64,000 bases of DNA. It comes from Pantoea sp. BAV 3049 (GTDB lineage Bacteria > Pseudomonadota > Gammaproteobacteria > Enterobacterales > Enterobacteriaceae). This document shows positions 25,791-35,363 of the stretch, one piece after another (the stretch's first letter is position 1; each line of letters begins with the position of its first letter). A model generated the notes under the pieces. That model searched no databases and was not told the DNA's origin. It saw only the letters and a list, made by a program, of their open reading frames with translations. The stretch spans positions 4,418,139 to 4,482,138 of the forward strand of contig NZ_WHOY01000031.1 in NCBI RefSeq assembly GCF_009765445.1, in the 5' to 3' direction. The position numbers and the translations under genes are program-made.

Positions 25791-27923
25791 ATGCGCGCTG
25801 CCAGCCTGATCCAACCGGATCGTGAACTCTTCTCATGGCCCCAGTACTGGGCTGCCTGTTTCGGACCTGCCCCTTTCCTGCCAATGTCGCGGGAAGAGAT
25901 GGATATCCTCGGCTGGGACAGCTGCGACGTGGTGATCATCAGCGGAGATGCCTATGTTGATCATCCCAGCTTTGGCATGGCGATTATCGGCCGGATGCTG
26001 GAGGCGCAGGGCTTCCGCGTTGGCATCATTGCCCAGCCGGACTGGAACAGCAAAGAGGACTTTATGCGCCTCGGCAAGCCCAACCTGTTCTTCGGCGTGA
26101 CGGCCGGAAACATGGATTCGATGATCAACCGCTACACCGCCGACCGTAAACGTCGCCACGATGATGCTTATACGCCGGACAATCAGCCGGATAAGCGCCC
26201 GGACCGCGCCTCGCTGGTCTACACCCAGCGCTGTAAAGAAGCCTGGCGCGACGTGCCGGTGATCCTCGGCGGGATCGAAGCCAGCCTGCGGCGCACGGCG
26301 CATTACGATTACTGGTCCGATACCGTTCGACGCTCGGTGCTGGTGGACAGCAAGGCGGATATGCTGATCTTCGGCAACGGTGAACGGCCACTGGTGGAAG
26401 TGGCGCACCGTCTGGCACAGGGCGAAGAGATCGGCGGCATCACCGACGTGCGCAACACCGCCTTTATGTGCCGTCAGGCGCGACCAGGCTGGCAGGGCGT
26501 GGACTCCACCCGGCTGGACCAGCCGGGCCGGATCGATGCCATTCCTAATCCCTATGGCGAGGATCTGGCTTGTGCGACCCCGGATGACACCGTGAAGGCT
26601 GATGGGGCGAAAGCCATTGTGGTGCAGATGCCGAAGCCAAAGCCGTGGGAGAAAACTTACGTGCTGCTGCCTTCTTACGAGAAGGTGAAAAATGACAAAG
26701 TGCTCTACGCCCATGCTTCCCGCATTCTGCATCATGAGACTAACCCCGGCTGCGCGCGGGCGCTGATGCAGAAGCACGGCGATCGCTACCTGTGGCTGAA
26801 TCCACCGGCGATCCCTCTGACCACGCCTGAAATGGACAGCGTCTATGCGCTGCCTTTCCAGCGGGTGCCACATCCCTCTTACGGCCAGCAAAAGATCCCT
26901 GCTTATGACATGATCCGTTTCTCGGTGAATATCATGCGCGGCTGCTTTGGCGGCTGTTCATTCTGTTCAATCACCGAACATGAAGGCCGCATTATTCAGA
27001 GCCGCTCGCAGGAATCGATCGTTTCGGAGATTGAAGAGATCCGCGACAAGGTGCCGGGGTTTACTGGCATAATCTCGGACATCGGCGGCCCAACTGCCAA
27101 TATGTATATGCTGCGCTGCAAAACGCCAAAGGCCGAGCAGACCTGTCGCCGCGCCTCCTGTGTCTATCCGGCTATCTGCCCACATATGGACACCGACCAT
27201 CAGCCGACGATCGATCTCTATCGGCGCTCGCGCAAAATCACCGGCATTAAAAAGATCCTGATTGCTTCTGGCGTGCGTTACGATCTGGCAGTATCCGATC
27301 CCCGTTATATCAAGGAACTGGCCACGCACCATGTGGGCGGCTATCTGAAGATCGCGCCGGAGCATACCGAGGAGGGGCCGCTGTCGAAGATGCTGAAGCC
27401 GGGAATGGGCAGCTATTACCGCTTTAAAGAGCTGTTCGATCGCTATTCGAAAGAGGCGGGAAAAGAGCAGTATCTGATCCCCTATTTTATTGCTTCACAC
27501 CCTGGTACCAACGATGAAGATATGGTGCATCTGGCGCTGTGGCTGAAGCAGAACCGCTTCCGGCTGGACCAGGTGCAGAACTTCTACCCGTCGCCGATGG
27601 CGAGTGCCACCACCATGTATCACAGCGGCAAAAACCCGCTCAGCAAGGTGGGCTACAAATCGGAAGATGTGACCATCCCGAAAGGCGATAAACAGCGGCG
27701 TTTGCATAAAGCTTTGCTGCGTTATCACGATCCTAAAAACTGGCCGCTGATCCGCGAAGCGCTGACGGCAATGGGGAAAAAGCATCTGATTGGCGGGCGT
27801 AAAGAGTGTCTGGTGCCGGTGGCGACGCTGGAAGAGCAGCGTGAGGCGCGTCGTGCATTGCGCGGTGCCCGTCCGGCCCTGACCCGTTACAGCCCGATAA
27901 AAGGGCAGCAGCGGAAAAGATAA
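25791..27923 (+). CDS. ygiQ: Radical SAM protein YgiQ
   Basis: A 710-residue protein highly similar to E. coli YgiQ from the first residues ([22 protein letters not shown]). The radical SAM cluster motif is CFGGCSFC in the central domain; an N-terminal UPF0313-type domain precedes it and a basic tail ends the chain. The reaction is not established. A TATAAT at 25754-25759 lies 32 bases before the ATG and may be its -10 box; the -35 region is weak. The convergent dkgA gene is separated by a shared terminator. Confidence 0.95.
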   Translation: MRAASLIQPDRELFSWPQYWAACFGPAPFLPMSREEMDILGWDSCDVVIISGDAYVDHPSFGMAIIGRMLEAQGFRVGIIAQPDWNSKEDFMRLGKPNLFFGVTAGNMDSMINRYTADRKRRHDDAYTPDNQPDKRPDRASLVYTQRCKEAWRDVPVILGGIEASLRRTAHYDYWSDTVRRSVLVDSKADMLIFGNGERPLVEVAHRLAQGEEIGGITDVRNTAFMCRQARPGWQGVDSTRLDQPGRIDAIPNPYGEDLACATPDDTVKADGAKAIVVQMPKPKPWEKTYVLLPSYEKVKNDKVLYAHASRILHHETNPGCARALMQKHGDRYLWLNPPAIPLTTPEMDSVYALPFQRVPHPSYGQQKIPAYDMIRFSVNIMRGCFGGCSFCSITEHEGRIIQSRSQESIVSEIEEIRDKVPGFTGIISDIGGPTANMYMLRCKTPKAEQTCRRASCVYPAICPHMDTDHQPTIDLYRRSRKITGIKKILIASGVRYDLAVSDPRYIKELATHHVGGYLKIAPEHTEEGPLSKMLKPGMGSYYRFKELFDRYSKEAGKEQYLIPYFIASHPGTNDEDMVHLALWLKQNRFRLDQVQNFYPSPMASATTMYHSGKNPLSKVGYKSEDVTIPKGDKQRRLHKALLRYHDPKNWPLIREALTAMGKKHLIGGRKECLVPVATLEEQREARRALRGARPALTRYSPIKGQQRKR

Positions 27924-27928
27924 GAAGA

Positions 27929-27950
27929 GGGCGGAGTCGGTGCTCCGCCC
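27929..27950. terminator. Bidirectional terminator between ygiQ and dkgA
   Basis: GGGCGGAG (27929-27936) pairs perfectly with CTCCGCCC (27943-27950) around a 6-base loop between the convergent stops. On the minus strand it is followed by TCTTCTTATCTTTT, which favours termination of dkgA. Confidence 0.75.
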
Positions 27951-27959
27951 TGCTGATAT

Positions 27960-28784
27960 TTAGTTCAGTTCGTCAGGGTTTGGTCCCAGACGATTACCGA
28001 TATCCAGCGTGGCAATATCGCTGATCTCCGGTTTTTCCAGACGGAAGTCGAAGACTTCGAAGTTCTCCTGAATACGCGAAGGGGTGACCGATTTCGGGAT
28101 CACCACCAGGCCGCTGTCCAGGTGCCAGCGGATGACGATCTGCGCCGGGGTTTTGCCGTATTTCTTCGCCAGGTTTTTAATCACCTCCTGATCGAACACG
28201 CCTTTGCCGCCCTGTGCCAGCGGGCTCCATGACTCGGTCTGGATTTGGTGCATGGCGTTCCACGAATGCAGCGTGCGCTGCTGGAACATCGGGTGCAGCT
28301 CAATCTGGTTTACCACCGGGCTGACGCCGGTTTCATCCATCAGGCGTTTCAGGTGCGCTTCCTGGAAATTGCAGACGCCGATACTTTTGGTCAGTCCCTG
28401 CTTCTGCAGCTCAATCATCGCCTTCCATGCTTCAACATAATTATCTTTGCCCGGACACGGCCAGTGCATCAGATAGAGATCGACGCTCTCGAGCTGCAGT
28501 TTTTTCAGGCTGGAGGCCATCGCTTTTTCGGCGTTCAGCTGATCGTCGTTCCACAGTTTGGTGGTGACGAAGATATCGTCTCGTGCGACATCCGTTTCCT
28601 GCAGCGCCTGACCGATCCCTTCCTCGTTTTTATAGATTGCGGCAGTATCGATGGAACGGTAGCCCACCTCCAGCGCTTTGATCGCAGCCTTACGTGCATC
28701 ATCTATAGTGGCCTGCCAGACGCCAAGACCGAACTGCGGCATCATATTGCCATCGTGGAGTTTAATTATTGGTTGCTCTGCCAT
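27960..28784 (-). CDS. dkgA: 2,5-diketo-D-gluconate/aldehyde reductase DkgA (aldo-keto reductase)
   Basis: A 274-residue aldo-keto reductase matching E. coli DkgA (IKLHDGNMMPQFGLGVWQA, IDTAAIYKNEEGIG, TTKLWND, LYLMHWP, SIGVCNFQ, IPKSVTPSRIQENF). The Asp-Tyr-Lys-His tetrad is visible in these motifs. It reduces methylglyoxal, 2,5-diketogluconate and other aldehydes with NADPH. GGAGAG lies 4 bases before the ATG. It is divergent from the AraC regulator YqhC, its known activator in E. coli, but the intervening yqhD is absent here. Confidence 0.95.
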   Translation of the reverse strand: MAEQPIIKLHDGNMMPQFGLGVWQATIDDARKAAIKALEVGYRSIDTAAIYKNEEGIGQALQETDVARDDIFVTTKLWNDDQLNAEKAMASSLKKLQLESVDLYLMHWPCPGKDNYVEAWKAMIELQKQGLTKSIGVCNFQEAHLKRLMDETGVSPVVNQIELHPMFQQRTLHSWNAMHQIQTESWSPLAQGGKGVFDQEVIKNLAKKYGKTPAQIVIRWHLDSGLVVIPKSVTPSRIQENFEVFDFRLEKPEISDIATLDIGNRLGPNPDELN

Positions 28785-29026
28785 GATCTCTCCTTTGCAG
28801 CGAATGAACCGGCTGCTCTGCGCCGGTTGGTAATGTTAAGTTTAGTTGAGTTTAACGGGTCGTCTGATAAATCTTATGATGTCGTGCCGATGAAAGTTTT
28901 ACCGGCGGAAGACCGGAAAAACGTGCCCGTTTCTGCCGCTTTCTTGCCTGATCCTCCACAATGCTGGAGGATCGCTGACAGATTCGGCATGATGTGGCCA
29001 GGCTCCTCTCAGCGTAAGAACCGACT

Positions 29027-29920
29027 ATGGATCGCAATACCCTCTGTACCCGGCTCGCCAGCCAGGTGATTAAGCTGGTCACCACGGGCGCGTCGACAAT
29101 GGCTTCTCTGCCGGATGTCAGGTTGATTTACGCCAACCAGCCGAGCGGTCGCACCCCCGTGCTTTACACTTCCGGTATCGTGATCCTGTTTCAGGGACAT
29201 AAAATCGGCTACCTCGGTAATCATGTTTTCCACTACGACGCCACGGAATATCTGATGCTCACCGTGCCTCTCTCGGTCGAGTGTGAAACTTTCGCTACGC
29301 CTGAAGAGCCACTGGCCGGGATTCTGTTGAACGTTGATCCGGTCAAGCTGCAGGACTTGCTGATTGATATCGGCGACGATGACAGCTTCCAGCCGCAGCC
29401 GCAAACCCGGGGCATCCACTCATCAAAGCTGACTGAAGATATGCTTTGCGCGGCGGAGCGCCTGCTGGATGTGCTGCAAAGTCCGCGTGATGCCCGCGTG
29501 CTTGGCCCACAGATTATCCGGGAGATCCTTTATCACGTGCTGACGGGGCCGTGCGGCGGGGCGCTGATGGCGCTGGTCAGCCGCCAGACGCAGTTCAGCC
29601 AGATAGCCCGTGCGCTGCGGCGTATTCAGCATCATTACACCGACAATCTCAGCGTTGATCTGCTGGCGGCGGAAGTGAACATGAGCGTCTCGGCTTTCCA
29701 CCATAACTTCAAGGCGGTCACCAGCACTTCTCCGCTGCAATATCTGAAAAGATACCGGCTGCACCAGGCCCGGATGCTGATGCTGCATGAGGGATTGAAG
29801 GCCAGTGCGGCAGCGATGCGGGTAGGGTATGAGAGTGCTTCGCAGTTCTCGCGGGAATTTAAGCGCTATTTTGGCGTGACGCCGGGTGAAGAGATTACCC
29901 GCATGCGTCAGGGAGTCTGA
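29027..29920 (+). CDS. yqhC: AraC-family regulator YqhC
   Basis: A 297-residue regulator. An AraC N-terminal domain (about residues 20-180, [19 protein letters not shown]...GHKIGYL) precedes two helix-turn-helix motifs ([22 protein letters not shown] and [23 protein letters not shown] parts). It is closely similar to E. coli YqhC, which senses aldehydes and activates yqhD-dkgA. The gene is divergent from dkgA over a 242-base gap that should contain the YqhC site. The conserved pairing implies the same role without yqhD. Confidence 0.92.
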   Translation: MDRNTLCTRLASQVIKLVTTGASTMASLPDVRLIYANQPSGRTPVLYTSGIVILFQGHKIGYLGNHVFHYDATEYLMLTVPLSVECETFATPEEPLAGILLNVDPVKLQDLLIDIGDDDSFQPQPQTRGIHSSKLTEDMLCAAERLLDVLQSPRDARVLGPQIIREILYHVLTGPCGGALMALVSRQTQFSQIARALRRIQHHYTDNLSVDLLAAEVNMSVSAFHHNFKAVTSTSPLQYLKRYRLHQARMLMLHEGLKASAAAMRVGYESASQFSREFKRYFGVTPGEEITRMRQGV

Positions 29921-29944
29921 GGGCAGGCCGGAACCCGGCCTGAA

Positions 29945-30601
29945 TCAGGAGGATTTACGGCGCTTCAGCACCAGTGTGATACTGCCCACCAGGCCAGCAC
30001 ACAGCAGCACCAGCGGTAAAATCATCAGTATCGCCATCACCTGGTCTTCATGACGCTTGATAAACGGCACCTGGCTGATGGCATAACCCAGCGATACCAG
30101 AATCCCAACCCACAGCAAGCCGCTCAGCCAGTTAAAGAACTGAAAACGACCGTTTTTCAGGCCGGAGATCCCTGCCATGGTGGGCAGGATGGTGCGGACG
30201 AACGCCAGAAAGCGCCCGGCCAGCAGCGCCATCAGGCCATGACGGTGGAACAGGCTCCAGGCCCGCTGGTGATACTGTGCGGGCAGATGCATCAGCCAGC
30301 TTTTCACCAGCCGCGTATTGCCCAGCCAGCGGCCCTGCAGATAGCTGAGCCAGCAACCGAGGCTGGCGGCAAGCGTCAGGATCACTACCGTCGGAATGAA
30401 TCCCATCACCCCTTTGGCAATCATTGCTCCAGCCAGCAGCAGCAGGCTGTCACCCGGCAGGAACGCTGCGGGCAGCAGGCCATTTTCCAGCAGCAGAGTA
30501 ACGAACATAATGCCGTACACCACCCAAACCACATCCGGATTGGCCAGCGCGGCAAAATCCTGATGCCACAGCGCGGAGACAATCTCGTGTAAAACTGCCA
30601 T
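29945..30601 (-). CDS. yghB: DedA-family membrane protein YghB
   Basis: A 218-residue inner-membrane protein matching E. coli YghB in length and motif order ([21 protein letters not shown] split over residues 38-58, [31 protein letters not shown]). DedA proteins contribute to proton motive force, envelope integrity and lipid (C55-P or phospholipid) flipping. It lies between yqhC and metC as in E. coli and is a single gene with its own 108-base upstream gap. Confidence 0.95.
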   Translation of the reverse strand: MAVLHEIVSALWHQDFAALANPDVVWVVYGIMFVTLLLENGLLPAAFLPGDSLLLLAGAMIAKGVMGFIPTVVILTLAASLGCWLSYLQGRWLGNTRLVKSWLMHLPAQYHQRAWSLFHRHGLMALLAGRFLAFVRTILPTMAGISGLKNGRFQFFNWLSGLLWVGILVSLGYAISQVPFIKRHEDQVMAILMILPLVLLCAGLVGSITLVLKRRKSS

Positions 30602-30709
30602 TTCATATCCTGTTTACTGCGTTGAGCTGACGATTGTACTGACAATATGGCCGCTGCACTTTGATCGCTGACGCGGATAACGTTTTATTGAGGCTCTGTT
30701 TAACTTATT

Positions 30710-31909
30710 TCATGCAGGGCAGTTTGCCAGACGGTCAAATCCGGCAGCCAGGTCGGCGATCAGGTCATCGACGTTTTCCAGACCGATATGCACCCGCACC
30801 AGCGTCCCGCTGAAGTCGACGCCGCCTGCCGGACGAATGGCGGCCAGCTCTTCCGGCTGATTCGCCAGGATCAGCGACTCATAGCCGCCCCATGAGTAGG
30901 CCATGCTGAAATGCCCGAAGTGATCGAGATACTCCGCCAGCTGGTGGTCGGTCAGACGGGCCTTAAGGACAAACGAGAACAGTCCGCTGCTGCCAGTGAA
31001 ATCCCGTTTCCAGAACTCATGCCCTTTACATTGCGGCAGGGCCGGATGGTTAACTACCGCCACTTCGGGTCTTGCTGCCAGCCAGTTCGCGACTTTCATC
31101 CCGCTTTCGTCATGCTGGCGAAGGCGTACCGCCAGCGTTCTCAGGCCACGGCTCGCCATATAGGCTGTATCAGCATCCACCATCTGGCCCATCAGGTAGG
31201 AGTTTTCACGCAGCTGCGCCCAGCAGCGCTCATTGGCCACGGCGGTGCCAATCATCGCATCGGAGTGGCCAATCAGGTATTTGGTCCCCGCCTGAATGGC
31301 GATGTCGATGCCGAAAGAGAGCGCCGGGAACAGAATGCCGGCAGCCCAGGTATTGTCGATCATAATGATCGCGTCCGGGGCTTTACTGCGCACGGCGGCA
31401 ACAATAGCCGGAATATCCTGCACTTCCATGGTGATGGAAGCGGGTGACTCCAGGAAGACTACCCGGGTGGTTGGCTGCACCAGTTCGGCAATCTCTACGC
31501 CGGTGCAGTGATTGAACCAGGTGGTGGAGACGTTCATTTTGCTGAGGATTTTGCTGCAGAAGTCCTGAGTCGGCTCGTATACCGAACCGGCCATCAGCAC
31601 GTTATCGCCAGCGGAAACAAAGGCCAGAATGGCGTTAGCTACCGCAGCTGCGCCGCACGGATAGAGCACGCAACCCGCGCCGCCCTCCAGTTCGGTCATC
31701 GCCTCCTGCAGGGAGAAATGGGTCAGCGTTCCGCGACGGCCATAAAACAGTTCGCCCTCAGCCCGTCCGGCCGTGGCCCGTTTTTTTTCTGCCACGCTGT
31801 CAAAAACCAGCGATGAGGCCCGCTGGATCACGCTGTTGACTGACCCCATGGTATATCGTTTGCGGCGTCCGGCGGCAATCAGCGCCGTTTCAATGTTTTT
31901 ACTGGTCAT
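30710..31909 (-). CDS. metC: Cystathionine beta-lyase MetC
   Basis: A 399-residue fold-type I PLP enzyme, collinear with E. coli MetC. The PLP lysine is Lys210 in [21 protein letters not shown] supplies the PLP-binding Asp. It cleaves cystathionine to homocysteine, pyruvate and ammonia in methionine synthesis. It is divergent from exbBD across a 246-base control region holding a Fur box. No MetJ box could be read with confidence by eye. Confidence 0.97.
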   Translation of the reverse strand: MTSKNIETALIAAGRRKRYTMGSVNSVIQRASSLVFDSVAEKKRATAGRAEGELFYGRRGTLTHFSLQEAMTELEGGAGCVLYPCGAAAVANAILAFVSAGDNVLMAGSVYEPTQDFCSKILSKMNVSTTWFNHCTGVEIAELVQPTTRVVFLESPASITMEVQDIPAIVAAVRSKAPDAIIMIDNTWAAGILFPALSFGIDIAIQAGTKYLIGHSDAMIGTAVANERCWAQLRENSYLMGQMVDADTAYMASRGLRTLAVRLRQHDESGMKVANWLAARPEVAVVNHPALPQCKGHEFWKRDFTGSSGLFSFVLKARLTDHQLAEYLDHFGHFSMAYSWGGYESLILANQPEELAAIRPAGGVDFSGTLVRVHIGLENVDDLIADLAAGFDRLANCPA

Positions 31910-32072
31910 CAGGATGCTCGGTTAACGGATGGCATTTATTCCCTAACGTTAACACGGCAGGCGGCGGCGCGAAATTCGCCAACCCGCTAAGTGACAAAGA
32001 TTCAGCAAAAACCCCCTGCTTATCGGTAACAAAACCGAAAGAGTGTAAAAATTGGCAACCAGCGGGTAAATA

Positions 32073-32091
32073 GTAATGATAACCACTATCA
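32073..32091 (+). promoter_or_regulatory. Fur box upstream of exbB
   Basis: AATGATAACCACTATC at 32075-32090 matches 14 of 16 central positions of the Fur consensus (GATAATGATAATCATTATC). It is about 65-80 bases before the exbB start, in the metC/exbB gap, where iron control of the Ton system is expected. Confidence 0.75.
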
Positions 32092-32155
32092 ATTCGTCAT
32101 TGATTTGGTATGATCCGCACTGGCTTTTTTTACCGTTTTCCGTTGGAGACACAGC

Positions 32156-32890
32156 GTGACGAATGATTTGATGCAGACGGATCTCTCCGTCTGGGGCATG
32201 TACCACCATGCAGACATCGTGGTTAAAGTGGTAATGATCGGTCTGCTACTGGCGTCGGTTGTGACATGGGCCATTTTCTTCAGTAAAAGTGCAGAGCTCA
32301 GCTCGGCAAAACGCCGCCTGAAGCGTGAACAGCAGGCGCTGGCCGGTGCCCGTTCTCTGCAGGATGCAGCCGCCACCTGTGCGAACTTTAAAGGCAACAG
32401 CCTGACCACGCAGTTGCTGAAAGAAGCTGAAAATGAGCTGTTATTGTCAGAAGGCTCAGACGATAACGACGGCATCAAAGAGCGTACTGCTTTCCGTCTG
32501 GAGCGCCGTGTGGCCTTCTTCAGCCGACACGCAGGTCGTGGCAATGGTTTCCTGGCCACCATTGGCGCCATTGCGCCGTTTGTCGGCCTGTTCGGCACGG
32601 TGTGGGGCATCATGAACAGCTTTATCGGTATCGCCCAGACGCAGACCACTAACCTGGCTGTAGTGGCTCCGGGCATTGCGGAAGCGCTGCTGGCAACCGC
32701 CATCGGTCTGGTTGCCGCTATCCCTGCGGTCGTGATCTATAACGTGTTCGCCCGCCTGATCGGCAACTACAAAGCGATACTGGGTGATGTGGCTGCACAG
32801 GTGATGCTGTTGCAGAGCCGCGATCTGGATCTGGCCGCCAGCAATGGCGCACCGCGCACGCAAACCGCGCAGAAACTGCGGGTAGGGTAA
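32156..32890 (+). CDS. exbB: Ton complex subunit ExbB
   Basis: A 244-residue inner-membrane protein, the E. coli length. The GTG start at 32156 is supported by GGAG at 32145-32148 and by homology (TNDLMQTDLSVWGMY). Three membrane helices are present, with the conserved GFLATIGAIAPFVGLFGTVW and ALLATAIGLVAAIPAV stretches. With ExbD and TonB it couples proton motive force to TonB-dependent outer-membrane uptake. exbD follows after 5 bases. Regulation by Fur is suggested by the box at 32073. Confidence 0.97.
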   Translation: MTNDLMQTDLSVWGMYHHADIVVKVVMIGLLLASVVTWAIFFSKSAELSSAKRRLKREQQALAGARSLQDAAATCANFKGNSLTTQLLKEAENELLLSEGSDDNDGIKERTAFRLERRVAFFSRHAGRGNGFLATIGAIAPFVGLFGTVWGIMNSFIGIAQTQTTNLAVVAPGIAEALLATAIGLVAAIPAVVIYNVFARLIGNYKAILGDVAAQVMLLQSRDLDLAASNGAPRTQTAQKLRVG

Positions 32891-32895
32891 GCACC

Positions 32896-33318
32896 ATGGC
32901 AATGCGATTAAATGAAGATCTCGATGGCAACGGTGAAATGCATGAAATCAACGTCACGCCATTTATCGACGTCATGCTGGTGCTGCTGATTATCTTTATG
33001 GTCGCCGCGCCGCTGGCCACCGTTGACGTTCGCGTTAATCTGCCTGCCTCGACCAGTGCGCCTCAGCCGCGTCCGGAAAAGCCGGTCTATCTCTCTATCA
33101 AGGCGGATAAGCAGCTGTTTATCGGCAATGATGCGGTCACCGCAGACTCGCTGGTAGATGCGTTGAACGGTCAGACGCAGGGTAATAAAGAGACCACCAT
33201 ATTCTTCCAGGCTGACAAGTCGGTGGATTATGAGACGCTGATGGGCGTAATGGATAAGCTGCGCCAGGCGGGGTATCTGAAGATTGGCCTGATGGGCATG
33301 GAAACCGTCAGCAAGTGA
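32896..33318 (+). CDS. exbD: Ton complex subunit ExbD
   Basis: A 140-residue protein with one N-terminal membrane helix carrying the proton-path Asp in INVTPFIDVMLVLLIIFMV, followed by a periplasmic domain. It is almost identical in layout to E. coli ExbD and co-transcribed with exbB. A strong terminator follows. Confidence 0.97.
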   Translation: MAMRLNEDLDGNGEMHEINVTPFIDVMLVLLIIFMVAAPLATVDVRVNLPASTSAPQPRPEKPVYLSIKADKQLFIGNDAVTADSLVDALNGQTQGNKETTIFFQADKSVDYETLMGVMDKLRQAGYLKIGLMGMETVSK

Positions 33319-33349
33319 TCAGGTTGCTCCGTTGAGTCATACGAACAGC

Positions 33350-33375
33350 AAAAAGCCCCGTTGAGGGGCTTTTTT
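33350..33375 (+). terminator. Rho-independent terminator of exbBD
   Basis: AAAAAGCCCC (33350-33359), loop GTTGA, GGGGC and six T (33365-33375). It is symmetrical, so it can also end the convergent MHS-transporter transcript. Confidence 0.92.
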
Positions 33376-33405
33376 AATGGTGCAGAGTTTGTAAAGTCAG
33401 GAGGA

Positions 33406-34725
33406 TTACATCTGTACTGCCGGAACTCCGCCATGCTTTGCCTGATACTGACGGATCAGGCGTTTAATCACCATTGTGCCGATCAGGCCACAAACCGCTG
33501 CGAAGGTCAGCCATACGCCCGGCATCGCCTTATCACCCGTGGCGTGGATCAGATAGCTTGAGACTGCCGGAGTGAACCCGCCAAACAGTGCAGTCGCCAG
33601 GCTGTAGGCCAGTGAGAAACCGGTAGCGCGCACTTCAGCAGGCATCACCTCGGCCAGATAAACCACCATCGCACCGTTATAGCTGGCGTAGAGGAAGGAG
33701 AGCCACAACTCGGCCTCCAGCAAGTGAGTAAAGGTCGGAGAACCCACCAGCCAGTGCAGAACGGGCCATGCGGTGGCAATCATTAACACGCTGAACAGGA
33801 TCAGCAGCGGGCGGCGGCCATAGTGGTCAGACACCGCACCCATTATCGGCAGCCAGATCAGGTTCGACAGGCCCACGCAAAGCGTGACGAAGAAGCTCTG
33901 CTTGTCGCTCATCATCAACACGGTTTTGCCAAAGGTTGGTGTAAAGGCCGTGATCATATAGAACATCACGGTGGTGGTGACGACCATCAGCATCCCCGCC
34001 AGAACCAGCGCCCAATTGCGGCCCACAGAACGGACAATTTGTCCCATTGTGGGATGGACTTTGCGCTGGCTGAACGCCTCTGTTTCTTCCAGCATGCTGC
34101 GGATCCAGAACAGGAAAGGCACGATCAGACAGCCAATCACGAACGGAATACGCCAGCCCCAGTCAGTGACCTGGTCTTTTGCCAGCAGGTGATTCAGGCC
34201 CAGACCAAGCAGAGCGGCAAAGATCACCGCAATCTGCTGGCTACCGGACTGCCAGCTGACGAAAAAACCTTTACGATTTTTCGGCGCGATTTCAGCCAGA
34301 TAAACTGAAACCCCACCCAGTTCCACCCCGGCGGAGAAGCCCTGCAGCAGGCGTCCTGCCAGGATCAGGATCGGGGCGGCGGCCCCGAGCGTGCTGTAGC
34401 CGGGAACCAGGGCGATGGTCAGGGTACCAATGGCCATCAGACCCAGCGTCACCAGCAGCCCTTTCCGGCGGCCGTGATGGTCAATATAGGAGCCCAGAAT
34501 AATCGCGCCGAGCGGGCGCATCAGGAAACCGGCACCGAAGGTCATCAGCGTCAGCATCAGTGAAGCGAACGGGTTATCTCCGGGGAAAAAGGTTTTGGCA
34601 ATGGCGGTGGCATAGTAACCAAACACCATAAAATCATACATCTCCAGAAAGTTACCGCTGGTGACGTTGAAGATGGTTTTGGCATTGCCCTGAGGCTTTT
34701 TAGCGGAAGAAGCTACAGCAGTCAT
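33406..34725 (-). CDS. MHS-family MFS transporter, citrate/tricarboxylate:proton symporter-like
   Basis: A 439-residue, 12-helix major facilitator of the metabolite:H+ symporter group. VTSGNFLEMYDFMVFGYYA, FLMRPLGAIILG, DHHGRRKGLL, GRLLQGFSAGVELGGVSVYLAEIA, SWQSGSQQ and WGWRIPF are shared with Salmonella CitA. Citrate or a related tricarboxylate is the likely substrate; close relatives carry tricarballylate or isomers of organic acids. It occupies the place where yghA stands beside exbD in E. coli, and a relic of yghA lies upstream. A CRP-like site is upstream of its start. Confidence 0.8.
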   Translation of the reverse strand: MTAVASSAKKPQGNAKTIFNVTSGNFLEMYDFMVFGYYATAIAKTFFPGDNPFASLMLTLMTFGAGFLMRPLGAIILGSYIDHHGRRKGLLVTLGLMAIGTLTIALVPGYSTLGAAAPILILAGRLLQGFSAGVELGGVSVYLAEIAPKNRKGFFVSWQSGSQQIAVIFAALLGLGLNHLLAKDQVTDWGWRIPFVIGCLIVPFLFWIRSMLEETEAFSQRKVHPTMGQIVRSVGRNWALVLAGMLMVVTTTVMFYMITAFTPTFGKTVLMMSDKQSFFVTLCVGLSNLIWLPIMGAVSDHYGRRPLLILFSVLMIATAWPVLHWLVGSPTFTHLLEAELWLSFLYASYNGAMVVYLAEVMPAEVRATGFSLAYSLATALFGGFTPAVSSYLIHATGDKAMPGVWLTFAAVCGLIGTMVIKRLIRQYQAKHGGVPAVQM

Positions 34726-34777
34726 ACAGCATCCTTATGGGTTTTCTCCCGTTTTAGCCTGCACTGAGCGGATTTAA

Positions 34778-34793
34778 TGTGATGAGAGTCACC
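34778..34793. promoter_or_regulatory. Putative CRP-binding site for the MHS transporter
   Basis: TGTGA-N6-TCACC at 34778-34793 matches the CRP half-sites 9 of 10, with AT-rich flanks (TTAA before, GTTA after). It is 53 bases upstream of the transporter ATG on the minus strand, consistent with catabolite control of an organic-acid permease. By eye only. Confidence 0.5.
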
Positions 34794-34973
34794 GTTAATA
34801 AGGTGCACCCTGATCACATTGGTAACAAAAAATTAACAGATTCAGGACCCTCGCACTCTGGACCTTTTTGAGCACTGGCAGAATCTTCTGAAGCAAACAG
34901 ATAACATTTTTTAATATTTTATCGCATTTGGCTGATATGGATTTTTAGCCTGTTTTCAGCTTGTTGGCCGGTA

Positions 34974-35120
34974 TTACCGGGCTTCGGTGAACAGACGCCG
35001 CTGAAACGTGCGGGCCAGCCTGCCGAACTTGCCGGGGTCTATGTTTACCTCGCCTCGCAGGAGTCCAGCTACGTCACCGCCGAGGTTCATGGCGTGACGG
35101 GCGGGAACCATCTCAGCTAA
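34974..35120 (+). pseudogene. yghA: Relic of the 3' end of yghA (SDR oxidoreductase)
   Basis: In one frame the sequence reads [31 protein letters not shown] and [15 protein letters not shown] then stop. This matches the C-terminus of the short-chain dehydrogenase YghA ([17 protein letters not shown]... [15 protein letters not shown]). Nothing upstream of 34974 resembles the rest of the ~290-residue enzyme. In E. coli yghA adjoins exbD, so this is a positional relic left when the locus was rearranged and the MHS transporter gained. No function expected. Confidence 0.85.
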
Positions 35121-35363
35121 AACGACAAATCAATCACCACGCTGCCGCTGCAGCTGCCCGCCACTGGCGTAGCCTGCGAAGTCAGGATCTGCGCCGTGTA
35201 ATTGTATGGTGAGCAGAATATGGCAGGTTATTTGCTCAGAGGCGAATTGCGGGATGCTGTGAATGTAATAAAGAGCGAAGAAAGCAGTCCGCCAGCCTCT
35301 GTCTAATCGACACTGGCAGACCTATAATAGTGGGCAAATCCCCTGGATGGGTCTGTCACAGTT

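Larger units (their letters stand above)
34726..35363. other. 638-base region without intact gene: transporter promoter and gene relic
   Basis: The left part carries the putative CRP site and the transporter promoter. The middle holds the 3' relic of yghA (34974-35120). After it, 35121-35204 reads on in the same frame as 27 more codons to a stop (ending TGVACEVRICAV), which may be another decayed fragment, not identified. The remainder to 35363 should hold the ydcR promoter (TATAAT-like TATAATAG at 35322-35329). Confidence 0.55.

Noticed and set aside
35121-35204. In-frame continuation after the yghA relic ending TGVACEVRICAV
   Set aside because: Too short to assign; mentioned as a possible fragment but not called as a gene.
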